From Cenococcum geophilum 1.58 (Eukaryota; Ascomycota; Dothideomycetes; Gloniales; Gloniaceae), in the NCBI GenBank assembly GCA_001692895.1, contig KV748182.1, forward strand, positions 1,430,341 through 1,494,340: DNA of 64,000 bases, given 5' to 3'. A program made the translations under genes and the position numbers. Below the pieces are notes generated by a model. The model saw only the letters and a program-made list of their open reading frames with translations. It had not been told where the DNA came from and did no database searches. This document shows, in pieces, positions 47,501 to 58,135 of this stretch. The stretch's first letter is position 1. Each line of letters opens with the position of its first letter.

Positions 47501-49250
47501 GCTTAAAAATAAGGTAGCTTAGATGCCTACCTAGGTTTATAAAAGCGGGCTTTTAAATACTAAATATGCCCTTAAATCTTACTAAAAACGCGTCTAGCAC
47601 GCTAAAGTTAAATAATAGATATACTCTTCTATAGAGGTAACTAAAGTAAAGACTAGATCTGCTATACGGAAGGGATAGGGCTAATAGATTAGGCGTATTC
47701 TTATATTTTAGGTAGTAGATCTTTTACTTAGAAATCTATTTCTAGTTAAAGTCTTATTTTTAGCTAATACTATCCTACTAATTATCTTATACGTAATATT
47801 AAAGCTAGAAACCCAACCTAATAATAGTATAAAACCTATAAGAATAACCGCTATAATCTATATTCCTTACTCCTACTATTAAGTAATACTTATTAGGTCT
47901 TATATTTAGCGCTACTTATCTATACCTTATTACCTTCTTTTCCTTTAGCGCTACTTTCTACCTTATTACCCCCTTTTCTTTAGCATTACTAGTCCTACTA
48001 GTCGCCTTATTCCTTTTTTAGGAAATATATATATAATGCTTCCTATATAAGAGTCGCGTTCTTTCTAGAAACTACCTTTTAAGGTCATTTTACGCTATGC
48101 CTTTTTCCTTACGTATATTTATAAGGCGTTTCTCTTTATTAGCTATTTATAGTTTCTCCTTTACAGCCTCCTCTTTAGGCTTAGACCTTAGAATCTTATA
48201 ACAGCGCCTACATTTCTATAGTGTTCTACCTATAAAATATCTAGCAATTTCCTCCTATAACAATTCTTTAAGTTTTCTATTATATAAGCCTATAAGGAGG
48301 GCCTTATTATCGGCTATCTATAGTACTATCTAGGCCTATAAGGTTTTATTTATAACTTTAATCTTTATAAATAAAAGTAAAGGATAAGGCTATATATTAT
48401 TTAATAAGGGAGACCTACTAGTAATACACCCTAAAACTCTAAAGGTATGCCGAAACTTAGGTTAGGTCTTTACTAAGGTAAAAGACAATATAATTAATAA
48501 GGAAGGAGAGCTAATAAGTAATATATAACTATTGAGATTAACTATAAAACTAAGGTTATTAAGGAGTAATATAGGTAGTTTTTAGTAAGCTATCCTATAT
48601 CTACTCTTCCTTTTATAGTACTATACTAATGCTAAGCCTTATATAGACGCACGAGACTACTTAGCAGCGGCTCTATCCTCTAGGAAGGTATATTATATAG
48701 CTTAATAACCTCTTTACTAGCGTTAAACTATTTTAAAGACTTTATAAGCTTAAAGTTAGAGCGGCTAGAATAGTTAGAATAATAAAGTTATAGAATAAGG
48801 AGTAAGGGCAGAATTTTATTAATATATACTAATCCCTTAAGTTTTAAAACTCTATTAGAAGTTACGTTAAATATATAAGAATTATTAAAAAGCAATCCCT
48901 AGGGATTGCGTCTCTCTAGGGAGATTGTTAATTAGGTAGGGTATTAACTCTATATATTTCTGCAGCCGTCGTCCTTAAATACTAGCGCTAGCCGCTTCTT
49001 ACTATCGCTAGTGCCTCCTTATATACTTATACCTACTAAAACAATTTCTAGTAGCTATTTCTGGTATTCCTTAGCGGACTATCTCTGCTTCGGTTCCTTA
49101 TATAATAGTCCCTTTAGTATAGACCTAAACGTTTCTAGCGTACTTACTATATAGATAGGGATTACGTTATAAACCTAGTTATTATGCTATCTACTATCGA
49201 TTCACACTTAAAGAAATAATGTATATTCGTATTGGGCTAGAAGAAGCGCA
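44521..49250. other. Heavily RIPped sequence, family not recognised
   Basis: Two coding-like stretches. On the plus strand, about 46,000-47,650 is a Gln/Asn/Ser-rich frame with 'SLEEFKDLFSASIYNYIKL' (about 46,750) and an Asn/Ser-rich tract before a less RIPped patch (47,030-47,120). On the minus strand, about 48,000-48,560 is a Lys/Arg-rich frame with 'KCRRCYKILRSK', which may be a transposase or element-protein C-terminus. Neither could be named. No LTRs, terminal inverted repeats or target duplications were found. Confidence 0.35.
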
Positions 49251-50640
49251 GTTATAGTTTATTGCACGTTTAGTATGTTTTTTGAGCTCTTTAACTTATA
49301 GTTAAGTACTAAGAGCTAGGTCTTTGACGCACTTAATTACCTTAGGAAGCTAGGAATTTTACATTACCAAGTCAGCCTTATATTAATTCGTGTATCCGGC
49401 CGAGATATGCAAGTGCTGCTCTATAAGTTTTCTGCAAAGAGCTTTATTTGTTATACTAACTTTAATATAGTAAACTTTAAAGAGGCTGTTAAATATGCTC
49501 CTAATATTATCCCAAATACTAACTTAGAAGATTTGGGGTTTATATTACTAGCTTATATAGAGAGGTGCGCCCGACCGCAGCTTAGAGATATAAACTATAT
49601 TTAAGAGCAAAGGGCCCTTAATAAGGTATTCGGGTTACAGAATCCTAAAAATTGGAGTAGCTATAAGCAATTAATAGATTTTTTTTATAGATAATTTGTT
49701 TAGTTTAAATAAGACAGCATCTACGAAATTCTCTAAGCCAGTAAGGGTATTTTGTCATTTTCTTACCTTAATTACTAATTATTGCAGTATTATTTTATTA
49801 CATATACCGAAGGAGATAGGCGGTATTTAGAGCATTATCTTAAGCTAGTATTATTTAAGTGTTTTGCGTTATAGAGTAATGGCAGTAATAAAATAAGAGG
49901 CTTAGCGTAATTTTAGAACTAGTCTTTGCCTCTTTAAGTATCTATTTAAAAATCCGTTTTCTGTTTTTTAATTCCGATATCCGTTTAATAAGCTGCGTAA
50001 AAAGTAAATAACTAATCCTTTTAGTCTAAAAAGCCAAATTGTCTTAGCTTATAATACAGCGCTTATTTTTTTTACGTAAAACTAGAGGTCTTTTAGTAGG
50101 TTGTCCTTAGCAGATATAGTATAAAATAGCCGTGCCTATTACTTCGATATGTAATATATTACGTATACTAGCAAGCCTTAATATCTTCTATCTACTTATC
50201 GATTTAAGCCTTTAATTATCTTAAGAAATATATTATCTAACGCCTTAGACCTACGCTATCATGACCCTAATAAGACTCGCGATATTAATTATGCATTAAA
50301 CGACTCTACTCTATAGTCTCCTTCTTTAACAGAGCTGGCAAATTTCTATATATCTATTCTACTATTCTAAAGCCACTTTAATCAATTAAGTAGCAGCTAA
50401 GTTAAGGCTTTAGAAGCTATAGTATTACAGCTAAAAAAATAAAGTATTTCCTTAATTATTTAATGGTGTTAAGGCTAAAAAAAGTTAGGCAATTAAAGCA
50501 AGTTTAGGGTAAAGTGAAAGCACTCTATAAAGAGTGGGTTAATAGGGCCTTATAATAGGGAAAGCTAATAACTAAAGCGCTTAAACCTATTGTTAAGCAA
50601 AAGCCTACTATTATTATTATTCATTGCTTAACGTCCAATT
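49251..50640 (+). pseudogene. Unrecognised coding-like remnant
   Basis: Plus-strand frame that stays open for 65 codons (49,407-49,604) and continues, with RIP-type stops, to about 50,620. It is rich in Leu, Tyr and Lys, with 'NPKNWSSYKQLIDFF' at about 49,650-49,690 and a basic C-terminus. I do not recognise the family. The length suggests an element-encoded protein. Confidence 0.3.
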
Positions 50641-50835
50641 CGGATCCCTATTAGGCCCACGCGGACTACTCCTTATATACATGTGGGGAGAAAACTCTAT
50701 TTAAGAAAACCCCATAATCCATCTCCCCGCCTTTTAGGACTCGCCTATAAGGCGCCTGCGAGGCGCCTATAAGTTACCTATAGTGCTCTACTACCTTACT
50801 TTTTAACCTCCTTAGGAACCACTACTGCCGTAACA

Positions 50836-50969
50836 AGCCTACGGACGCGCTAATATCGTAAACTTTACTCTACCACTGTAGAGTCATCAGGGGGCGCCCG
50901 TTAGCCTACGGACGCGCTAATATCGTAAACTTTACTCTACCACTGTAGAGTCATCAGGGGGCGCCCGTT
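50836..50969. repeat. Perfect 67-bp tandem duplication
   Basis: 50,836-50,902 and 50,903-50,969 are identical by eye, starting agcctacggacgcg and ending in gcgcccgtt. Neither copy shows RIP differences. Confidence 0.95.
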
Positions 50970-51085
50970 GCTAATAAGCCACTAGGTAACCGCCTTAAGG
51001 CCTTTTTATATCAAGAGAGTAGTGTATTATAGTTCTCTGTGCCAGCTACTAAGAGTATTGTTCTTAGTTGGTGCATAAGGGGCAT

Positions 51086-51098
51086 AACAGTATTACGT
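51086..51098. repeat. TSD of retroposon, left (aacagtattacgt)
   Basis: Thirteen bases, repeated exactly at 52,546-52,558. Confidence 0.9.
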
Positions 51099-51211
51099 GG
51101 TCCGTCGCCTCCCCTTTGCTCCTCCGGTCCGTCGTCGCTAGGGCGCCGCCGTTTGTATACCCCCTAAAGACACGTCACCACGACGCTAGCTACCACAACC
51201 AACGATTCCAC

Positions 51212-51800
51212 CACAACCAGTCTGCCACAGAGCAGAGACGACCTCCTCTACAACCAGTCTGCCACAGAGCAGACGACCTCCTCTACAACAGTCTGCCGCA
51301 GAGCAGACGACCCCCTCTACAACTGTCTGCCGGCAGGGCAGACGAGACCTCCTCTACAACTGTCTGCCGCAGGGCAGAACGACCTCCTCTACAACCAGTC
51401 TGCCGCAGGGCAGACGAACCTCCTCTACAACCAGTCTGCCGCAGGGCAGACGACCTCCTCTACAACCAGTCTGCCGCAGGGCAGAACGACCTCCTCTACA
51501 ACCAGTCTGCCGCAGGGCAGACGACCTCCTCTACAACCAGTCTGCTGCCCGCAGGGTAGACGACCTCCTCTATAACTGTCTGCCGCGCAGGCAGACAACC
51601 TCCTCTACAACCAGTCTGCCGCAGGGTAGACGACCTCCTCTACAACTGTCTGCCGCAGGCAGACAACCTCCTCTACAACCAGTCTGCCGTAGGGCAGACG
51701 ACCTCCTCTACAACCAGTCTGCTGCAGAGCAGACGACCTTCTACAACCAGTCTACAGCCGTTATACTGTAGACGACCTCTACTACAACCGGTCTACGGCT
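51212..51800 (+). repeat. Hairpin minisatellite, ~35-bp units
   Basis: Sixteen or seventeen tandem units of the form 'cgacctcctctacaac(ca)gt' followed by 'ctgccgcagggcagac'. Within each unit gtctgcc...ggcagac is an inverted repeat around a 3-4-bp loop. The last two units keep paired arms although the bases differ (gtctac...gtagac), so pairing has been retained across a sequence change. Confidence 0.92.
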
Positions 51801-52422
51801 GTCGCGCTATAGGCAATCAAACTATAGAGGACCGCAGGCGTACCGTAGGCGCACCGTAGGCGTACCGCAGACGATGCACTGCTAGGGTAGCTATGGGGAT
51901 AGGGGAAGGGGGCCGGCCCGTGTTACCATTAGCACGTTAAATATAAGGTGTATAGGCGAATTGGTGTTTATACCCTATATACAGACAACCTCGTGAAAAT
52001 TTTCCTATGGGAGTAGGTTTATGTAACGAGGTTCGCCCTTATAAAATACCATTAATAGCCTACTTTTGGGGAGAGTAGCTATTAATTACTAATTCCCTAC
52101 CCATTTCTTTAGCAAGGAGAAGAGATAGGGTANAGGATAAAAAGTCGCTTTAGGGGTAATTNGTAGCTGCTTCNAAGCTAGCAAGCTATTNTAANNCCTC
52201 TTATTCTTAAGTGNAAAACTATTTAATAAAAATCATTCTTTTAGAGCGCTTTTTCTACTCTAGGAACGGCAGAATACGGCAGAAATAGATAAAAGAGCCA
52301 GGATTTCCTTAGTTTTCTTGGTGTGAACTGGACCATAGTAAGCAAAATACCAGAACGAAAAAACACCAGTCGCTAGAGCTCCCCTAGCATTTTAAAAACG
52401 GGCCAGAGTGTCTACTTAGCTA

Positions 52423-52530
52423 CTAGTACATATTAAGCTGCCTAGAAAGGATTCATGTATATAGAACTATAGCGCCATAGCCTAGAGGCTGCATGCGCAG
52501 TATTGTACATAGTATAATACAACGGATATA
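52423..52530 (+). repeat. Shared LINE 3' tail, copy 2
   Basis: Nearly identical, in sense, to the reverse complement of 32,622-32,729. Here it is followed by poly(A), whereas the other copy has (TAA)n. Confidence 0.85.
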
Positions 52531-52545
52531 AAAAAAAAAAAAAAA

Positions 52546-52558
52546 AACAGTATTACGT
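52546..52558. repeat. TSD of retroposon, right (aacagtattacgt)
   Basis: Matches 51,086-51,098. Confidence 0.9.
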
Positions 52559-53765
52559 ATTTTGGTGTCTATCTTAGCTAGCTACATTCGCATCTCAGGC
52601 TACCTACTAGGACACCTACCCAGTAGAGCCAGTCTTTTAGTCCTATTATTCCTATTCTTAAGAGTATTACCATTATATTTTCTGCCTTCGTTAGGCCTTC
52701 TTGGAGCCCTAAAGTATTTACCCCCTATAGCGTTAACTATGCTACGGCTTAGGTTCCTCTTGCCTTAGTTAGCCTCTGTACCTTTAACTCCTATATACCT
52801 CTCTAGCGTTAGTCCAGCCAGTATTATATTGCGGTAGATAGTTTCCTAGCATTCTTTTATACTCTACTTTTGCTCCTTTCTCTCTCTTACTATTATCTTT
52901 ACTAGCCTCTTATACGTCTCCCTTCCTTCTCTATATAGGCCTGGGCCCTAAAGCAGCACTATTCTTCTTTTACTTTCTTTACCTATTTCTCTAATATATC
53001 TTCCCTACTTTAGGGTTGTTGGTTTATTCTCCTATAGGGCGCCCTAGGGTCCCTCTATAGTTTATTTAGGCGTGTCTTAATATACTTTATAACATTAGAG
53101 TTACGTTTATTTTGCGCCCTTTATATTACAGCGGCTTTAATATATAGTTATAGGGGGGGAATATTGGCTTCCTTTTTAAGCAGTGCTGTGGCTGTTTGCT
53201 TATATCCGCCTGTTATACTCTAAAGGCAGGCTATTTAGACCTTTTAGAGTAGTTTAAGGAGCGATTTAGGGGGGCCTTTCTTAGATTCTCTAATGGCCTA
53301 AATACTGGACCTATATGTTATGGTTGGCCGGACAACTGCTATATATAGTAGGCGTGACCTCTAGAAGCATGGACCCTATATAGAATTAACAATCCTGGAT
53401 AATGTGATGTACTGTGCTTGGCCCTTATAGGCCGCTTATATTGTATATGCGCTCCACCGGAGCTTGCTGTCTACCTATACTTCTAATACCCTTAGACCCT
53501 AAACTGGTTAACCCCTAAAGCCTTAAATGCGGATTATATACTAAAGATCTATAGATTGGTTGCGTTTTCTTATAAAGTAGATTAGCTGGTATTTCTCTAG
53601 TGAGAATTGGACTCTATGTCGTCTTGCCCATTCTATACAGGTGTTATAAGCTTTCTCTAGTATTCTGCAATTTTCTGCGGCTGTTGGCCCGTATGTAATT
53701 AGGTTTGTGTCGTCGACAAAGCCTATCCCCTAAAGCCTACTATATAGAGGGGAAAGCTAGAAAGC
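52559..53765 (-). pseudogene. LINE ORF2 remnant, reverse transcriptase (5'-truncated)
   Basis: Minus-strand frame with the reverse transcriptase palm box 'GFVDDTNLITYG' (53,690-53,725). 'ENCRILEKAYNTCIEWARRHRV' in two parts follows, then 'FSLEKYQLIYF', a series typical of Tad1-clade LINEs of filamentous fungi. Downstream sequence to 52,559 would hold the connection and RNase H region, but no motif there is certain. The frame begins abruptly near 53,765, before the fingers and first palm motifs, so this is a 5'-truncated copy. About half a dozen RIP-type stops lie within the recognisable part. A retroposon inserted near its 3' end (51,099-52,545). Confidence 0.8.
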
Positions 53766-53789
53766 GTTAGCTTTATAAAGGCCTAGATT

Positions 53790-54812
53790 TAAAAGACCGG
53801 ATTTAATAAGATAGAGATATAAACCTATTTATAGATAGTGTTTAGTATAATTTACCATTTCTAGTATCTACTTAAGGCATATAGGAAATAATTGCATTAA
53901 TTAGCGGGAAGAAGGGTTAGCTAATCTATAGAATTTTATATTTATTATATTATTAAGAACTATAGACCTGCTAATTAATCTATATACTAAAGCTAGACTA
54001 CCTTTAGGTTAATCTTTATCTATCCTTTAATATTAAATTAAAGGACCGCTTGCATCATTATACTAGTCTATAGATTTTAGACTATTACTTTCGCACTCTA
54101 AAAGCAGTTAGACTATTATAGCATCCCTATATACTTTAGCTATGGATAATAGCGTTCTACCTAAAAAGTCCTTTAAGTTAATATTAATACCCCTATACTT
54201 AACTAGAAGTTATACTACTATATTATACTTATAATCGACTACCTATAATAGTAGTGTCCGACTAAAGCAGTCTCTTATATTAATATAAACATTTTTATAT
54301 TCTAAAAGTAGTTAAACTATATCTTTGTACCCCTTTTCTATGGTTAATAATAGCAGTATCTAGCCGTTTCCCTACTTATAGTTCACATTAACACTTTCTA
54401 AAAGTAGCTACACTACTGCCGTTTGCCTAAACCTTATAGCGCATAACAGCTCATGCGAAGAGTCCTCTAGGTTAAGACTACTAAGTCTACTTCTAATTAT
54501 TAGCTATACTACCAATTTATATCCGTTCTTTACTGCCTATAATAAATCCGCACGCCTGTAGTATTGATATTAAGTTACTACTCCAATTTTAGCAGCTTTA
54601 AGAGATTTTTAAGCAGTTATATCTTGTCCTCGTTTCGCAGCCTATATAAGTACTATGCTATCCTTCCATTCAACGTTATAGCGATAAAGGTAGGGATTTA
54701 AAATATTATAAAGGCGGTTATTTGTCCGGGCGAAAGCGTTAATATCTCCCTCTACTTATAGGTTTTTAGCTATTAACAATAATATTTTATTCGGCAGATT
54801 AAGTAGCAATAT
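53790..54812 (-). pseudogene. F-box and ankyrin-repeat protein pseudogene
   Basis: Minus-strand frame. The N-terminus 'LLNLPNKILLLIAKNL' (about 54,760-54,808) matches an F-box (LPxEIL...IAexL), followed by 'NAFARTNNRLYNILNPYLY', the usual F-box tail in fungal F-box/ankyrin proteins. After a spacer with 'AAKRGQ', ankyrin-type units follow: 'VV-x-LLLESVNVN' (about 54,390), 'LLLEYKNVYINIRD' (about 54,270), 'LLVKYRGININLKDFLGRT' (about 54,170) and 'IIV-x-LLLECESN' (about 54,095). Such proteins are substrate adaptors for SCF ubiquitin ligases and form large families in Pezizomycotina. The likely start is now ATA (54,812-54,810), and CAG-to-TAG stops recur, so it is dead by RIP. The C-terminal end is unclear and abuts the LINE truncation near 53,765. 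Confidence 0.75.
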
Positions 54813-55330
54813 TCTTTATAACTAATTATTAGGACCGTAAGTAGTTATACTTAAATAGTGAGGATACTTCCTATTAAAGTAGAAACCTATATAGGAGCTT
54901 TAAAGTAGTAGTAATTATTAATAGGTAAAGAGCTTTAAAGATATAAAGCGCGAAGCAGAAATCCTATAAGCTTATATAAATAATATAAGAATGATGTGTA
55001 TAAATTCCTTCCTTATACCTACTCCTCGTATAGGGTGTTAAAACGCTATATTCTTGCTTAGAAAGAAAATGCCTATAGCTGCTACTTTCTAGGGAAATTA
55101 AACTCTAGAGTTATAATTCGGTTTCCTAACGTAAGGAGCACGGTTAAAATATTAAATCGCGCATTTTATTTTTCCGATCCGGCTTACGCTAAGCTAAATT
55201 CTAGATTCTAGATTTTAGATTTCGGATTTCGGATCCGGCGTATATAGAATTTGGAACAGAGCGCTAGGATTATAAGCGTAATAGGCCTACTTCGGAAATA
55301 TAAATAGCCGATAGTCCCTGCTAAATAGTA
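54813..55330. other. Probable 5' flank of the F-box/ankyrin pseudogene
   Basis: No coding signal recognised. A short run of 8-9-bp units on 'ttctagatt/ttcggattt' lies at 55,197-55,240. Confidence 0.4.
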
Positions 55331-56840
55331 GAACTTAAGCCAATACTAATTACATTTCTTTCCGCCTAAGTATAAACAACCTACCCTAGATAAGGATTAC
55401 CTATATAAGGAGTAAGAGCGTACTAAGAGTTTATTGTTATACTTTTAGGTTTCTTTTGTTAAAGCCTAACGTAACTCCTTCCTTTATTATATTAATTGGT
55501 AGACAAACTAAATCTAAGCTCCTTAGGCAAATCCTTAGTAGGAAGAACAATCTATCTTTAATAAGCTCCTACTATTAGGTCTACCTTTAAAGTAATTTAA
55601 AGATATAAAGAGATAATAGCCCTTTAATATACATTAACTCTAAGATCTATAATTACAGTTTATTAGATTTTGCACCTAGCCTATAAAATGGGTATAAAAT
55701 AGTAAGATAGATTAAATAGTTGCAATTAGGCCATTGCTTAGCGAAAGAAATTATAAATTCTCTTTCTGCTTATATCCTTGCTCCTCTTTTAAATATTATA
55801 TATTATTTTGCTTCTAACCTAAGCGGGCTTTACGGTATATTAAAGCATTTAGTATACTAAGCTACTAAGCCTCTACTATATAACCTCCCTTAATCTACTC
55901 TTCCTTATATACTTATAGTTCTTAATACTTTATCTATTATATTTAACCCGTCTATTACGGAGGCTAAGCTCTAAACTAATATAAGAATAGTTATAAAAAG
56001 TATTAAGGAATACGAACGGGAAAATAAAATTAAAAAAAACTTAGGTGCCCATTTCTATAGCATTTAAGTCCTTAGATTAAATTAGAAATGGAGTTATAGT
56101 GTCCGTTCCTTCGTATTACATAAACGCCTTCTTTTAGTCTTTACTAAGGCTATATAGGCCTACTAATATAACAGATTTCTCTTTAATATGCGCTATTTTA
56201 AGGCGCTTTCTACAATTATAATAGACCAATTTTACTTAGATAAGTCCTTTTTCTATTTTATTTAGTTATCTTATCCTTAAGGATTTACCGCGTAAGAATT
56301 TTAAAAGTATCTATAAGAATTAATTAGTAAAATGCCAAGCCAGGCGTAGCTATGGCATTTTGTAGTACCTTTAACTGCTTCTGCTTTATTACTAGTAAGT
56401 TATACGCCAGGATTTTATTATAAGAGTCGTATAATATACTAATTAACTATTCAGCTAATCGGCGTAGATTTCCTCCTATTGCTTATTTTTAATGCGCTTT
56501 TCGCAGATACTTACAGAAACGCGATTTTTAATTATACTATCTATAAAGATGTGCAATAAAAATTTATTTTAGCCGTTTAAGAGGAAATAGAAGCCTTATT
56601 TATAAAAATGGTATTATAGCCCGCTATAGAGAGTGCCTTACTTATATATTATTAACGACTTAAGTATTTTTAGCTATAATTCGCGCTGTTTAAGAGCTAT
56701 AAATCTTGCTTTTACTGTCTAATAAGAATACCTAAGAAGGTCTTCGACTGCGGATTTCTTTTTACTTATTTTATAGGGTACCTTAAAAAACATCTAACTT
56801 TTAATTTATTCCACCTATAGCTAGTACTTATGTTCTTTAC
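55331..56840 (+). pseudogene. Unrecognised RIPped multicopy-gene-like remnant
   Basis: The plus strand keeps a coding-like frame with RIP-type stops from about 55,480 to 56,760. Its clearest part, 'NLPQSTLPYILIVLNT' (about 55,880-55,935), recalls a segment in large fungal gene families that contain nucleotide-binding or hydrolase domains, but I cannot name the family. Being RIPped implies that it had paralogues. Low confidence. Confidence 0.3.
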
Positions 56841-56856
56841 ATAGATAGAGGCGGTA
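56841..56856. repeat. TSD of 3.15-kb retroposon, left
   Basis: atagatagaggcggta, repeated exactly at 60,006-60,021. Confidence 0.88.
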
Positions 56857-56859
56857 GCC

Positions 56860-57015
56860 CGCGAAGCCCTACTGCACGCGTCCACGTCGCCGCGGGTGGA
56901 AACATCATCAGGAATTCGTTCCTTTTGATGGCTAAGTGCAGAGGCGATGGTAGGGAGCCGTCGCAGCGCATGCAACGCGCTGTCGTCGCGGTTCTGTGGT
57001 GTTGAGCCCGCGACG
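56860..57015 (-). pseudogene. Ankyrin-repeat gene fragment, antisense in the retroposon
   Basis: The minus strand reads 'SPLHLAIKRNEFLMM' (about 56,895-56,940), the start of an ankyrin repeat (TPLHLA...). 'GDVDACSRAS' follows in the adjacent frame, which is the end of the repeat (GADVDA), so one frameshift separates them. The fragment is not RIPped. It lies inside the target duplications, so it seems to have been carried in with the element. It may derive from a paralogue of the F-box/ankyrin gene 2 kb to the left. Confidence 0.55.
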
Positions 57016-57769
57016 CGTACCAAAGCATCGCCCTCAACAACACCAGGAGCCTTACTGCCTCCGCTTAAGGCTCCTGCTCTACCACCTAGGGAGGCCTATC
57101 AAGGGAAACTGGGATACGAAAACCACCCGATGTACGACTACCTGGCTCGTAGCCAGGCCCGAAACTGGTCTTATCATAGCCAGTCGACGTAGACGCGCCC
57201 TAGGCGTACAACAGGACACCCTTAGGCTTGCACTAGCTCTAAGATCGCAAAGGGATGCGGCAAGGGTGTAGGGAACCTCCTTTTATAAGAACTTGTTAAG
57301 GTTAACGCGTTATAGGCACCTCGTACGAAACTTATTAAGGCCCCAAGGCCACCGCGAAGAACTTATTAAGGCCCTGCCTAGAAAACTCATTAAGGCCCCT
57401 CTACAAGGGCCTATCTGGTACTACCCAACACTTAGGTGACTCAGAAGAGGGTCTTAATAGGCGTGGTGCGCGCGACCTAGACGACAGACGCGACAGCGAC
57501 GCGACGGCGACGCGACGGCGACCAGATGGCTCGACGAGGTGGAAACACGGGCAAAGCTCTAGGCAGCGGAAACACAGGCCAGCTTCGACGGCCCCATGGC
57601 GTTCGACCAGGCGACTCACAGGAGGGTCTTAATAGGCGTGGTGCACGCAACCTAACGCGTATATATATGGGGGAGGCTCTAAGGAAACACAGGCCAGTCG
57701 GACGAGGTCCTTAACAGTTAAAGACACAGGCCAGCTTATAAAAAGGGGGGACACAAGCTTAGTTAGTAG

Positions 57770-58030
57770 GAGAGGGGGGAACAGGTCGCCTAGCACGGGA
57801 CCTAGTCTATGGCCCCCTCCTATAAGACACGGTCGGCCTATTATAAGGAGACTTTTATAGGTAACGCGAAACGGGAACTAAAAGGCCCGCGGGGCGTAGT
57901 ATATAATAGCTACTGCTGGCTCTAGGGACCTTACCCCTTAGCTAGGCTCTAACCCCTAGTGTACCTGGTAGGTAGATAGGATTACGTCCTAGCTAAAGAG
58001 ACTACTACGTAGCTCGAGAGAACGGATGCG
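57770..58030 (+). repeat. Diverged internal duplication, copy 1
   Basis: Shares blocks with 58,850-59,090, including 'aagacacggtcggcctatt', 'aggtaacgcgaa', 'ggggcgt(a/g)gtata' and 'taggctct(a/g)a'. This copy looks more RIP-affected. Confidence 0.75.
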
Positions 58031-58068
58031 CGTGTTGGTGTACCAATAGATAGGACTACTCGCTAGGG

Positions 58069-58135
58069 CAGTACGGCTGCTCGCTAGGGCAGTACGGCTG
58101 CTCACTAGGGTAGTACGCTAGTAAGGTACGCTTAA
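58069..58135 (+). repeat. 21-bp tandem repeat, three units
   Basis: Units of gctcgctagggcagtacggct, the third partly changed (ctcactagggtagtacgc). Confidence 0.8.

Larger units (their letters stand above)
50641..51098 (-). mobile_element. 3' part of a LINE remnant (left of the retroposon)
   Basis: Probable continuation of the minus-strand LINE at 52,559-53,765 beyond the inserted retroposon: the target duplication shows that 51,098 and 52,559 were once adjacent. GC-richer than 44,521-50,640. It contains the 67-bp duplication, and its outer boundary is uncertain. Confidence 0.45.
51099..52545 (+). mobile_element. Non-autonomous retroposon with 5' minisatellite and poly(A)
   Basis: A 1.45-kb insertion bounded by a 13-bp target duplication and ending in poly(A) (52,531-52,547). 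This is the mark of LINE-type target-primed insertion. Parts in order: a short GC-rich start (51,099-51,211); a minisatellite of 16-17 hairpin-bearing units (51,212-51,800); a unique region with no recognised ORF (51,810-52,422); and a 3' tail of ~105 bp shared with the LINE at 32,603-32,729. No ORF1 knuckles or reverse transcriptase are seen. The 163-codon open frame starting at 51,068 begins outside the element and only reads through the minisatellite. RIP damage is slight. Ambiguous bases lie at 52,133-52,214. It was inserted into an older LINE remnant. Confidence 0.82.

Noticed and set aside
51068-51559. 163-codon open frame as a protein gene
   Set aside because: It starts outside the retroposon and is open only because the tandem units happen to lack stops; the product is pure minisatellite translation.
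51212-51800. CRISPR-like array of repeats
   Set aside because: Units abut with no unique spacers, and the organism is a fungus; this is a minisatellite inside a retroposon.
53790-54812. NLR-type (NACHT-ankyrin) gene
   Set aside because: The N-terminus matches an F-box with its usual tail, and there is no P-loop or NACHT motif before the ankyrin units.
56766-57271. Several overlapping open frames on both strands
   Set aside because: These are by-products of high GC at the start of the 3.15-kb retroposon. Only the short ankyrin similarity is kept.
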